From assembly GCA_003135495.1 (NCBI GenBank), contig PLBX01000121.1:592-16651 (forward strand): a DNA stretch of 16,060 nucleotides. Reading direction: 5' to 3'. Each line of letters opens with the position of its first letter. Position 1 is the stretch's first letter. Shown piece by piece: positions 1-7,342 of this stretch. The notes beneath the pieces were generated by a model. It was not told where the DNA came from, made no database searches, and was given only the letters and a program-made list of their open reading frames with translations. The stretch is from Acidobacteriaceae bacterium (GTDB lineage Bacteria; Acidobacteriota; Terriglobia; Terriglobales; Acidobacteriaceae). Position numbers and translations under genes: made by a program.

Positions 1-666
1 GTCATTGCCGGACTCATCGAAAAGGATGATCAACAATCCGGCATCCTTGAAAGTGCTGCTGGCGATGAGCGGAGCAATATTCTTCTTCAGCCAACCGTCG
101 GCAGTAGCGAGCGAGCAGTTATGCGCGTCGTTGCACAAATTCGGAGTGATGAACGAATACTGGGGAAGGTGACCGTTCGTCAGATCGCTGGCAAATTCCG
201 TGAAGGGGACCAGATTCAGTTTTTCGCTGCTGCTGTTGACGACATCCGAAAAAAACGACAGCGGACAGTGTTTTCGCGCATAATTGCCGACATCGGGCTG
301 GATATAGCCCGTGTAGGGAAGGCTCTCCTCATACGCTTTCCAGGTTTTGCCCGCGGTGAGCAAGTGACGCACGACATTATCAGCCGTCACGGTGCCGGTG
401 AAGCCGTCGTTATTAGTGATGATCTGCCCGGTTGTGAGCATAAAATAGTTGCCGATCGAAGGGTGCGTATTGGCGTAATCCTGTGTGGCGAGGCCGTAGG
501 TCTTAGCTAAACCGTTCAGGTACGGCATGGAAGAATTGCCAATCACACTGGAATAGTTATTGTTCTCTTCAACGACGACAAAAACGTGCTTGAACGCCGG
601 AAGGGTCTGAGCGAAACACGAAACGGACAGCGATAGAAGCAAAAGACAACGTAAATAGCTGAACAT
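1..666 (-). CDS. Secreted phosphoesterase (acid phosphatase / phospholipase C-like), 3' end cut by window edge
   Basis: An open frame runs without a stop from an ATG at 666 to base 1, giving 222 residues; the C-terminus is outside the window. Residues 1-19 are a signal peptide (basic start, four leucines at 8-11, likely cleavage after CFA before Q20), so the product is exported. The mature part opens with a beta strand HVFVVVEENNNY (27-38), the metal-binding Glu-Asn motif of the phosphoesterase family (PF04185, alkaline-phosphatase superfamily). THPSIGNYF (67-75) is the usual loop with the likely Ser/Thr nucleophile, and LIILFDESGND (212-222) holds the conserved Asp-Glu metal ligands. The family hydrolyses phosphomonoesters or phospholipids in the periplasm; the exact substrate cannot be told. 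A GAGG ribosome site lies at 677-680, 10 bases before the ATG. It is 105 bases downstream of the DUF885 gene on the same strand and may be cotranscribed. Family call firm, activity inferred. Confidence 0.85.
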   Translation of the reverse strand, partial: MFSYLRCLLLLSLSVSCFAQTLPAFKHVFVVVEENNNYSSVIGNSSMPYLNGLAKTYGLATQDYANTHPSIGNYFMLTTGQIITNNDGFTGTVTADNVVRHLLTAGKTWKAYEESLPYTGYIQPDVGNYARKHCPLSFFSDVVNSSSEKLNLVPFTEFASDLTNGHLPQYSFITPNLCNDAHNCSLATADGWLKKNIAPLIASSTFKDAGLLIILFDESGND

Positions 667-676
667 GTTTTACCAA

Positions 677-680
677 CCTC
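677..680 (-). promoter_or_regulatory. Ribosome binding site of the phosphoesterase gene
   Basis: On the minus strand GAGG precedes the ATG at 666 by 10 bases. It supports this start, which also gives a well-formed signal peptide. Confidence 0.5.
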
Positions 681-700
681 ACTTTGAGAAATACGAAGCG

Positions 701-747
701 GCGAGAGGGAAAACTCTAAGTAACTTTCCCTAAGCATCGCCTCTCGC
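701..747 (-). repeat. Nested inverted repeat between DUF885 and phosphoesterase genes
   Basis: GCGAGAGG (701-708) pairs with CCTCTCGC (740-747). Inside it AGGGAAA (706-712) pairs with TTTCCCT (725-731). The two stems share bases 706-708, so they can stack as an outer stem of about 5-6 bp plus an inner stem, or compete. As RNA on the minus strand this gives a stable hairpin 25-60 bases after the DUF885 stop and upstream of the phosphoesterase start. There is no clean U-tract, so it is more likely an attenuating or stabilising structure than a textbook terminator. Confidence 0.55.
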
Positions 748-771
748 AGTGAGGCCGTCAAAATCGGAAGT

Positions 772-2541
772 TCATCGTTTGGAGGATATCCAGCCGCTAA
801 TCCTGGTTTCCAGCATATCGAGTGGCAGCGGGCCCTGGTCCAGGACGGCATCATGAAACTCGCGCAAGTCAAATTTCGGCCCGAGTTCCTTCTGCGCCCG
901 CCCCCGCAGCTCCAGAATCCGCATCTGCCCCATCTTGTAGGACAGCGCTTGCGCGGGCCATGCAATGTATCGATCGACTTCGGTGTTGATATTTTCATCG
1001 TCCATAGCAGTATGCTCGTGAAAAAAGTCGACCATCTGCTGGCGCGTCCAGTGCTGGGAATGCACTCCCGTATCGACCACCCAGCGTACCGCTCGCCACA
1101 TTTCATTCTGCAAGCGCCCGTAGTCGCTGTATGGGTCCTGATAAAAACCGACTTCTTTCCCCAAGCGCTCCGAATAAAACGCCCAGCCTTCGGTGTAGGC
1201 ATTTAAGTCAAGGTTGTACTTGCGGAACGGGGGCAGGCCAGTCAGTTCCTGCGCGATTGAAAATTGCAAGTGATGTCCAGGGACGCCCTCATGGTAGGCG
1301 ATGGCTTCTACATTCAGAAGCAGGCGCTTCTCAGGCGCATGTTCATTGACGTTAATGCGTCCGGGGCGCGAGCCATCTCCAGCGCCAATGGAATAATCGG
1401 CAGGCGGGGCGGAGGCGCTGCGGAACGCTTCCATGGGCACGACGTCAAGCTTGTTCTTCGGCAGACGCCCAAATAATTCCGGCAACTTCGTATACATCTG
1501 GTCGCGATAGTGCGTGTACAAATCAAATAATTGCTGCCCAGATTTCGCGTGCAGTTTTGGATCTTGCTGGATGTGTTGATTGAACGATTTCAGATCGCTG
1601 AATCCCTGCGCCTTGGCAATGGCCAACATCTGGCCTTCAATCTCAGTGACGCTTCTCAAGCCAAGTTCATGAATTCTCTCCGCTGGGAAATCGGTTGTAG
1701 TCTGATGGCGGACCGCGAAGCGGTACCGCGCCTCGCCGTCGGGCAAGGACCATACGCCGGGATCGAGCCGGCCGTGGGGCGCATAATCCTCACGCACGAA
1801 CTTGGCGAACCTGGCATACGCAGGGGCGACTTCACTCTTCACGGCGCTTTCAATCTGTTCTCGCAGCCGCTTTCGATCAGCTTCAGAAACGGCATCGTGA
1901 AACTTTTTCAGCGGTTCACAAAATGGACTCTTGTCCAGCGAATCGTCGGCAATCCCTTGGGCCTGACTTGAAACTTTTTCCAGCAGATATTTCGGAGGCA
2001 TCAGGTGATCGCGGAGTCCGTTGCGCATCTGTTCCATGGATTGGTCGAGCACTCGCGGAAGTTGATGCAGCCGGGACAGATAATCTTCGTAATCCTTCAC
2101 ACTGCGGAACGGCGAATCGAACGGCAGGGAAGCGTATCCCAGGTGAACACCGCCGAACTGCGTCGCCGGCATCTCCCAGTCTCTAAATTTTGCTGCGTCG
2201 AGTGCTTCTCGTAGACTGCGCAGCATTAGCGCGTGGTTGAGTTTTTCCTGCTCCGGAAATCCGGCGACATTGATGGCTTCGAACCGCGCCAGCGATTGAC
2301 GCGCATGTTCAAGATCGTCCGCAATCGCTTTGTCCGAATAATCGCTCACCCGGTCGTTGTAACGGTTGTCGCCGACCTGCGTCGCGAGTTCTGGCTGCGT
2401 TCGCAGCGTGTACTCCCATTCGTCGGCGAGCAGACGATCTAGTTCGGCGCGACGCGCTGCGAGAGTTTGTTCGGCAGCGTGAGCAAGAAAAGGAACGAGT
2501 AGGCCTAGGGTGAGAGACAGAAGCAGAAAGAGTGTTCGCAA
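772..2541 (-). CDS. Exported DUF885 family metallopeptidase-like protein
   Basis: 589 residues, a normal full length for DUF885 (PF05960), a family thought to be zinc metallopeptidases distantly like M32 carboxypeptidases. Residues 1-22 form a signal peptide with AHA cleavage before AEQ, so it acts in the periplasm or outside. The family signature HEGVPGHHLQ (417-426) contains the HExxxGHH metal site, and YTEGWAFYSE (449-458) supplies the downstream Glu. The rest is mostly helical, as expected. The frame has no ATG near its 5' end; the only good start is TTG at 2541, with GAGG at 2550-2553 eight bases upstream and an in-frame stop at 2566-2568. The phosphoesterase follows on the same strand. 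Substrate unknown; a peptidase role is inferred from the motif. Confidence 0.93.
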   Translation of the reverse strand: MRTLFLLLSLTLGLLVPFLAHAAEQTLAARRAELDRLLADEWEYTLRTQPELATQVGDNRYNDRVSDYSDKAIADDLEHARQSLARFEAINVAGFPEQEKLNHALMLRSLREALDAAKFRDWEMPATQFGGVHLGYASLPFDSPFRSVKDYEDYLSRLHQLPRVLDQSMEQMRNGLRDHLMPPKYLLEKVSSQAQGIADDSLDKSPFCEPLKKFHDAVSEADRKRLREQIESAVKSEVAPAYARFAKFVREDYAPHGRLDPGVWSLPDGEARYRFAVRHQTTTDFPAERIHELGLRSVTEIEGQMLAIAKAQGFSDLKSFNQHIQQDPKLHAKSGQQLFDLYTHYRDQMYTKLPELFGRLPKNKLDVVPMEAFRSASAPPADYSIGAGDGSRPGRINVNEHAPEKRLLLNVEAIAYHEGVPGHHLQFSIAQELTGLPPFRKYNLDLNAYTEGWAFYSERLGKEVGFYQDPYSDYGRLQNEMWRAVRWVVDTGVHSQHWTRQQMVDFFHEHTAMDDENINTEVDRYIAWPAQALSYKMGQMRILELRGRAQKELGPKFDLREFHDAVLDQGPLPLDMLETRISGWISSKR

Positions 2542-2549
2542 GATGAAAA

Positions 2550-2553
2550 CCTC
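2550..2553 (-). promoter_or_regulatory. Ribosome binding site that fixes a TTG start
   Basis: GAGG on the minus strand sits 8 bases before TTG at 2541. Upstream an in-frame stop (2566-2568) leaves only eight codons, none of them ATG, GTG or TTG, so TTG is the most upstream possible start and encodes an intact signal peptide. Confidence 0.6.
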
Positions 2554-2952
2554 AAGAATCTGTATTTAAAGGTTTGGATTCGCCGTAAAAAAGTAGCAGA
2601 AAAAGCGAATTTGTGGGTGCTGGTCGAAATCTTGTTACGCTGTTGACGCCCGAAAAATTGTGGGTTTCGCGGTAGGAGTGGCCTCACGTGCTGTGCAAAT
2701 GGCTGCATAATTGGGTACCTCCGAAGGTAACAGGGTCACCATTACCGAGGTGCGTGTCCTTCGTTGTAATTACGATTAAAGGTAATTGATTCATGTAGTT
2801 ATGAGGAGCAATGGGATGATGCGAGCTTTGCACTTTGGCATTGCGTAAAAACCCGTAAATCGCCTACTATCGGACAGTTGCAGCAGACCGGCGCCGATCC
2901 GACGCGATTTGGCGACACTCTTGCATCTTAATAATCAGCCGATTAGAGAGAT

Positions 2953-2972
2953 TAGCCAGGTATAACTGGCTA
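2953..2972 (+). promoter_or_regulatory. Palindrome enclosing a -10-like box upstream of the PBP gene
   Basis: TAGCCAG (2953-2959) and CTGGCTA (2966-2972) are perfect 7-bp inverted arms separated by GTATAA. TATAAC (2961-2966) resembles a -10 box and would place transcription start near 2973, about 29 bases before the ATG. A symmetric site over the -10 is a typical operator position. No good -35 lies 16-18 bases upstream, so the promoter call is tentative. Confidence 0.45.
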
Positions 2973-3001
2973 GGTACTACTTTGGCAGAGTACAAACGGG
3001 G

Positions 3002-4279
3002 ATGGGATCAGTGAAGGTAAGAGCTTGCGTTCTTCGTCTTGCATATTTTTTAGGATTAGCGATTTTGCTGGAGGCGAGTGGCATCGCGGCCAGTGTCACC
3101 CCCCCAACCCTCACGCGACACAATAATAAAACACGTGCTGTCACGGAAAATCCGCATGCGAAAAGGCGGATGAGGACGCTGGCGAAAAGCCGCGCCCCGC
3201 GGTCGCATCACGCTGTTACGAGCGCTACTGCGACTCATCCTGCGACCGCTGCCTCGGCCCACACGGCAACGCGGCGCCATCATTACTACGAGCGTTTTTA
3301 CACCAGTTCTTTTGCATCTGACATCGTTGAAGGCGATCAGACGCGCGGTGAAGATCCGATCGTCCGCCAGGCCGCAATCGATGCTCTTGGCAACATGAAC
3401 GGCACTGTGGTCGCGATTGAGCCGACCAGCGGACGCGTTCTCGCCATGGTCAACCAGCGGTTGGCCCTTTCGAGCGGCGCCCAGCCCTGCTCCACAATCA
3501 AACTTTCCGTGGCCTTGGCTGCTCTTAGCGAAGGCGTGATCGACGCGCAAACTCAAGTCGCGCTCGGTGGCCGCAGCCGCATGAATCTCACCATGGCACT
3601 GGCGAAATCGAACAATGCTTACTTCGAAGCGGTAGGGCGCAAGCTCGGCTTCGAGAAGGTGCAGTACTACGCGCACCAGTTCGGTCTTGGCGAACTCGCG
3701 GGATATCACATTCCCGGCGAACAACTCGGGACCTACCCAGAAGAAGAAATTTCCGAGAAACTTGGCGGCGTCAGCAAGATGTGCTCCTTTGGCGAGGGCA
3801 TTTCCATGACCCCATTGCAATTGGGCGCGCTGGTGACGGCGATTTCTAACGGCGGCACTCTCTACTACCTGCAGCATCCGACAACTCCCGAAGAGGTGGC
3901 TAACTTTCAGCCCCGCGTCAAGCGCCATCTCGACATCGAGCCTGTAATTCCTGAACTCTCGGACGGCATGGCCGGAGCCGTTGCCTACGGCACGGCGCGC
4001 AGCGTGCGCTTGAATTTCAACGAAGAGTCGATCCTCGGCAAGACGGGGACGTGCTCCCACGCTGGAACCCGCTTCGGATGGTTCGCCTCCTACGCCAACA
4101 CCGATATCGGACGCATTGTGACGGTAGTCTTTCTACAGGGCGGGCGGCCCACCTTCGGACCAAAAGCGGCTGAGATCGCCGGACGCATGTATCGCAATCT
4201 CTACGATCACAACTTCTTCGTGGCTGGCGCAACTGGCACCGATCTGCGGAAGGTCAATACCCCAGCCAGCCAGCAATAG
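3002..4279 (+). CDS. Penicillin-binding protein transpeptidase domain, compact secreted or anchored form
   Basis: 425 residues. All three active-site motifs of the serine D,D-transpeptidase fold (PF00905) are present in order: SxxK as STIK (164-167), SxN as SNN (203-205) and KTG (347-349). GEGISMTPLQLGALVTAISNGG (265-284 region) is the typical helix of class B PBPs. The enzyme should cross-link peptidoglycan in the periplasm. An N-terminal hydrophobic segment (about 8-31) is a signal peptide or anchor, followed by a low-complexity His/Thr/Ala/Arg linker (36-95). The class B dimerisation domain is absent, so it is much shorter than PbpA or FtsI. The start is uncertain: ATG 3002 and GTG 3011 are in frame and neither has a strong ribosome site. 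A beta-lactamase is unlikely given the class B-like helix and overall layout, but the sequence does not exclude a penicillin-sensing or carboxypeptidase role. Confidence 0.88.
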   Translation: MGSVKVRACVLRLAYFLGLAILLEASGIAASVTPPTLTRHNNKTRAVTENPHAKRRMRTLAKSRAPRSHHAVTSATATHPATAASAHTATRRHHYYERFYTSSFASDIVEGDQTRGEDPIVRQAAIDALGNMNGTVVAIEPTSGRVLAMVNQRLALSSGAQPCSTIKLSVALAALSEGVIDAQTQVALGGRSRMNLTMALAKSNNAYFEAVGRKLGFEKVQYYAHQFGLGELAGYHIPGEQLGTYPEEEISEKLGGVSKMCSFGEGISMTPLQLGALVTAISNGGTLYYLQHPTTPEEVANFQPRVKRHLDIEPVIPELSDGMAGAVAYGTARSVRLNFNEESILGKTGTCSHAGTRFGWFASYANTDIGRIVTVVFLQGGRPTFGPKAAEIAGRMYRNLYDHNFFVAGATGTDLRKVNTPASQQ

Positions 4280-4600
4280 TCACCTAGCAATAGCAGGGAG
4301 GGAGACGCCGCAAGCCGCGTCTCTACAGGAATTTCGTGGGCCTGTGCAAGTCTTTTTTTCTTCTTCTTCACAGTGACCAAAGGAATCCACACCTAGACGT
4401 TGCTATTCGGGTGCACGCCCGCTCTGACCAAAATTGATGCAAGCGATGGTCGATGTCAGCGAAGGCATGCTTCGAAACGGCTCCTGCGATGGGATTCCGA
4501 CATATCCGGGAAATAGGACTCCAATCCGATGACCAAGGAAACTAGAATTTCACTGTTATGCTCGCGAATAATTCTTGCTTGAGTGAAAATTGCAGAATCC
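4280..4600. other. Non-coding gap between PBP and TMTC-like genes
   Basis: About 320 bases without a credible gene. Contents: a direct repeat AGCAATAG (4272-4279 and 4286-4293) straddling the PBP stop, the GAGACGC palindrome (4302-4323), a pyrimidine tract (4351-4369), and otherwise nothing recognised. The promoter for the next gene must lie here but no good -35/-10 pair is seen. Confidence 0.5.
4302..4323. repeat. Palindromic element GAGACGC-N8-GCGTCTC
   Basis: GAGACGC (4302-4308) and GCGTCTC (4317-4323) are perfect 7-bp inverted arms with an 8-base loop, 22 bases after the PBP stop. It looks like a REP-type dispersed palindrome; copies of similar GAGACGC-GCGTCTC elements are, to my recollection, frequent between genes in several bacterial groups. 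A T-rich tract begins only at 4351, too far away for an ordinary intrinsic terminator. Confidence 0.55.
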
Positions 4601-6529
4601 ATGAGTTCCTCTTCCGCAGCAGTGGCAATCAAGCATGAAGGTCGGCAGCACACGCCGGCCGCCCGCCTGTTTCAGTCCCCGAAGCTGCGCATCCTGCTAG
4701 GTTGTTTGTTCTTGGTTGCGGCTGTACTCGCCTGCTACAACCCTGTCGTCCACAATCGATTTATCAGGTATGACGACGAGGGATACATCACCGACAATCC
4801 CCACGTGAAAGCAGGTTTGACGTGGTCGACCGTGAAATGGGCTTTCACCACTTATGAGCAAGCCAACTGGCACCCCCTAACCTGGATCTCCCACGCCATC
4901 GACTATCAGCTTTTCGGCATGAATCCTGCGGGGCACCACTACGTGAGCGTTTTGCTGCATGCGGTCAATGCGGTGCTCCTGTTTTTGCTCTTGCAGAGCA
5001 CGACTGGATTTCGCTGGCGCAGTCTGATGGTTGCCGCCCTCTTTGCACTGCATCCAATGAATGTTGAGTCCGTCGCCTGGGCATCCGAGCGAAAAAATGT
5101 ATTGAGCATGTTGTTTTTTCTGCTGGCTCTGCATGCCTATGGATGGTATGCGCGCCACCCCAAATTCACTCGGTACTCCGCAGTATTTGGGCTCTTTGCG
5201 CTAGCGCTTCTCAGCAAGCCGCAGGTCATCACATTTCCGCTGCTGCTTTTTTTGTGGGACTACTGGCCGCTGGGTCGATTTGGACACGCGGCTGGGTTTG
5301 ATCCGGGCGTAAGCGATCCTAGTGTTACTCCGCGTGTTGCGCGGAGTCAGGCTAGCGGATTGCAGCCTCGCCAGCTCGTGTTGGAGAAGGTGCCGCTGTT
5401 GCTGCTCTCCGGCGCGAGCGCGCTCGTCACAATGAAAGCGCAGAAGGCTGGAAATGCGGTTCAAAATCTCAGCCAATACAGCACGCTCCTGCGGATAGAG
5501 ACTGCGGTGATTTCATACGTGCGCTACTTGGGGAAGATGTTCTGGCCTTCGAAGTTGGTGGCGATGTATCCGCACCCCACGGAGCTTTATCCGGCGTGGC
5601 AAGTAGTCGGGGCGGTTCTGTTATTGGTCCTGATAACTACAACGGTCCTCGTACGCGTGGGTCAGCAACGCTATCTGGCGGTCGGATGGTTCTGGTTTCT
5701 CGGCAGTCTCGTGCCCATGATTGGTCTGGTTCAGGTGGGCTTTCAGGGGATGGCTGATCGCTACGCCTACATCCCATTCGTGGGGCTGTTTTTGATGTTC
5801 ACGTGGCTGGCGGCTGATTTTGCCAAAGCCAGAAAAGTTCCTTCCTTATGGCTGGCAGTTCCCGGCGCGGCTTGCCTTATCGCGCTCGGCGTTCTTAGTT
5901 ACCATCAGGTCAGCTACTGGCGCGATACTCTGTCGTTTTGGCAGCGCACACTGCAACTCACTAACAATAACTATGTTGCAGAGGACAACCTGGGGGAGTT
6001 TCTATTTAGTCAGGATAGGCTCGACGGGGCGGCCGCCCACTTCCGCGCCGCGCTGGCGATCCGTCCCGGGGGGCTGACCGCGAATTTGAATCTGGGCGCC
6101 TATGAAGATCGCCGCGGTAATTTCCCAGCGGCGATCGAGCATTATGAAATTGTTGCTCACAACGCCGGCGACGTTAATCTTCGCGCTACTGCCTACGGCA
6201 GTCTCGGATTTGTATATCGAGAAATGGGAGAGCTATTAAGGGCGAAGCAGTGTTTTCAAATCGCATTGCAGATGGCGCCCCGCGGGGCTAGAGCAATGAT
6301 CGGCATAGGCTTGATTGCTCAGCAAGAAGGAGATATGGCGGAGGCGATACGGCAGTACTCCAATGCCGCGACGTTGCAGCCCTCCGATGTTGTGTACCTG
6401 TTGCTTGCACAAGCCTTGGAGCACGGAGGGCAACCGGAACAGGCGAGAGCAATCTATGAGCGCTTGGCATCTTCCCCGAACGTCTCCGCCGCGCAACGCG
6501 AAGTGAAGTCGCTTCTTTCCGGAAAGTAA
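4601..6529 (+). CDS. Polytopic GT-C/TMTC-like membrane protein with C-terminal TPR repeats
   Basis: 642 residues from ATG 4601; a GTG at 4583 would add six. Neither start has a clear ribosome site. The first two thirds are membrane: a TM helix at about 30-46, then a lumenal loop RYDDEGYITDN (56-66) with acidic residues like the catalytic loop of GT-C glycosyltransferases. WHPLTWISHAIDY (90-102) and HPMNVESVAWASERKN (151-166) are hallmark motifs shared with eukaryotic TMTC proteins (protein O-mannosyltransferases). Further TM segments lie at about 118-131, 142-150, 170-184, 192-220, 265-275, 334-350, 358-378, 388-405 and 415-433. Residues about 454-640 form roughly five TPRs (FLFSQDRLDGAAAHF, LGFVYREMGELLRAKQCF and similar). 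Probable role: polyprenyl-phosphate-sugar-dependent glycosylation or a scaffold, inferred only. The hydrophilic loop near 230-257 is poorly conserved in appearance and carries a DNA palindrome. It stands alone, convergent with the ABC gene. Confidence 0.85.
   Translation: MSSSSAAVAIKHEGRQHTPAARLFQSPKLRILLGCLFLVAAVLACYNPVVHNRFIRYDDEGYITDNPHVKAGLTWSTVKWAFTTYEQANWHPLTWISHAIDYQLFGMNPAGHHYVSVLLHAVNAVLLFLLLQSTTGFRWRSLMVAALFALHPMNVESVAWASERKNVLSMLFFLLALHAYGWYARHPKFTRYSAVFGLFALALLSKPQVITFPLLLFLWDYWPLGRFGHAAGFDPGVSDPSVTPRVARSQASGLQPRQLVLEKVPLLLLSGASALVTMKAQKAGNAVQNLSQYSTLLRIETAVISYVRYLGKMFWPSKLVAMYPHPTELYPAWQVVGAVLLLVLITTTVLVRVGQQRYLAVGWFWFLGSLVPMIGLVQVGFQGMADRYAYIPFVGLFLMFTWLAADFAKARKVPSLWLAVPGAACLIALGVLSYHQVSYWRDTLSFWQRTLQLTNNNYVAEDNLGEFLFSQDRLDGAAAHFRAALAIRPGGLTANLNLGAYEDRRGNFPAAIEHYEIVAHNAGDVNLRATAYGSLGFVYREMGELLRAKQCFQIALQMAPRGARAMIGIGLIAQQEGDMAEAIRQYSNAATLQPSDVVYLLLAQALEHGGQPEQARAIYERLASSPNVSAAQREVKSLLSGK
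5319..5355. repeat. Imperfect palindrome inside the TMTC-like gene
   Basis: ACTCCGCG (5327-5334) and CGCGGAGT (5340-5347) are perfect 8-bp arms with a 5-base loop. On the same axis CTAG (5319-5322) faces CTAG (5352-5355), extending the symmetry to 37 bases with a mismatched 4-base internal loop. It encodes part of a polar loop between membrane segments. Confidence 0.6.
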
Positions 6530-6589
6530 ACTTTGTCCTTCATTTCTTCAAATCAGAGCTTGCCCTGTGGCTAGCGCAATTCGACAAAC

Positions 6590-7330
6590 CTACCGCTTTA
6601 CTTCATCCTTGGCGACCACGCCGTCCTTGATGTAAATAATGCGGTGCGCGTACTCGGCGATGTCATGCTCGTGCGTCACCAGGACGATCGTATTGCCTTC
6701 AGAATGCAGCCGATCAAACAGGGCCATGATCTCATTGCCAGTCTGTGAATCGAGATTGCCGGTGGGCTCGTCGGCGAGGATGATCGCGGGCTTGTTTACC
6801 AAGGCACGCGCAATGGCCACACGCTGACGTTGGCCGCCCGACAATTCATTGGGCTTATGATTCATGCGCGATTCCATTCCAACCGCGGTCAGTGTCTCTT
6901 TGGCCCGCTGAGTTCGCTGTTCCGAAGGGACCCCGGCATAAATCAGGGGCAGCTCCACATTGTGCAGCGAAGTCGCGCGGGCTAGAAGATTGAAGGTCTG
7001 AAAAACAAATCCAATTTCGCGGTTACGAATGCGAGCCAGTTCGTCGTCGTCGAGTTCGCTAACCAGCTGTCCGTTGAGCCAGTATTGACCTTTCGACGGC
7101 GAGTCGAGACAGCCGATCAGATTCATCAAGGTCGATTTGCCGGAACCGGATGGTCCCATGATGGCGACATATTCGTTGCGCTGAATTCGCAGGTTGATGC
7201 CGCGCAGCGCGTGCACCTGTTCCGAGCCCATGTCATAGGTCTTCCACAGGTCCTCGGTGGAGATCATGTAGGAGTTGGGAGCGGACCAATTCGCCGGTTT
7301 ATCGATGGTTAGAACCTCGGCAGTCGCCAT
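6590..7330 (-). CDS. ABC transporter ATP-binding protein, MacB/LolD type
   Basis: 246 residues from ATG 7330, chosen because AAGGAG lies at 7337-7342 with a 6-base gap; a GTG at 7363 in frame would add 11 residues but lacks such support. Walker [10 protein letters not shown] (59-67), Q-loop FQ (110-111), signature LSGGQ (163-167), Walker B IILADEP (183-189) with the TGNLDS D-loop, and H-loop His220 are all intact, so it should hydrolyse ATP. Sequence style ([35 protein letters not shown]) is that of the MacB/LolD family, which powers mechanotransmission across the envelope (macrolide or peptide efflux, lipoprotein release). No FtsX-like permease or HlyD-type adaptor lies next to it, so the partner must be encoded elsewhere. 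It is convergent with the TMTC-like gene and divergent from the GWxTD gene. Confidence 0.93.
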   Translation of the reverse strand: MATAEVLTIDKPANWSAPNSYMISTEDLWKTYDMGSEQVHALRGINLRIQRNEYVAIMGPSGSGKSTLMNLIGCLDSPSKGQYWLNGQLVSELDDDELARIRNREIGFVFQTFNLLARATSLHNVELPLIYAGVPSEQRTQRAKETLTAVGMESRMNHKPNELSGGQRQRVAIARALVNKPAIILADEPTGNLDSQTGNEIMALFDRLHSEGNTIVLVTHEHDIAEYAHRIIYIKDGVVAKDEVKR

Positions 7331-7336
7331 CTTGTT

Positions 7337-7342
7337 CTCCTT
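7337..7342 (-). promoter_or_regulatory. Strong ribosome binding site deciding the ABC ATPase start
   Basis: AAGGAG on the minus strand, 6 bases before ATG 7330. It favours the shorter protein over the upstream in-frame GTG at 7363. Confidence 0.75.

Larger units (their letters stand above)
2542..3001. other. Divergent intergenic region (460 bases) between DUF885 and PBP genes
   Basis: No gene is visible here. It must hold the promoters of two divergent genes. Small structures include TACCT-ccga-AGGTA (2716-2729) and the palindrome at 2953-2972 listed separately. TTGCAT at 2921-2926 is a possible -35 but has no convincing -10 at normal spacing. The only short frame on the plus strand, an ATG at 2802 with 15 codons, has no coding character. 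Confidence 0.6.

Noticed and set aside
121..510. 129-codon plus-strand frame near the left edge
   Set aside because: It lies opposite the phosphoesterase, whose translation shows family motifs throughout; the plus frame has none.
543..1202. 219-codon minus-strand frame overlapping the DUF885 3' end
   Set aside because: Different frame from the DUF885 and phosphoesterase genes, both of which have clear domain evidence across the same bases.
3056..4060. Long open frame on the minus strand (334 codons) opposite the PBP gene
   Set aside because: It is the antisense of a gene with intact catalytic motifs; its translation has no signal, domain or ribosome site and reflects GC-biased codon use.
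4302..4369. Palindrome plus pyrimidine tract as a rho-independent terminator for the PBP gene
   Set aside because: The T-rich stretch starts 27 bases after the stem instead of directly behind it.
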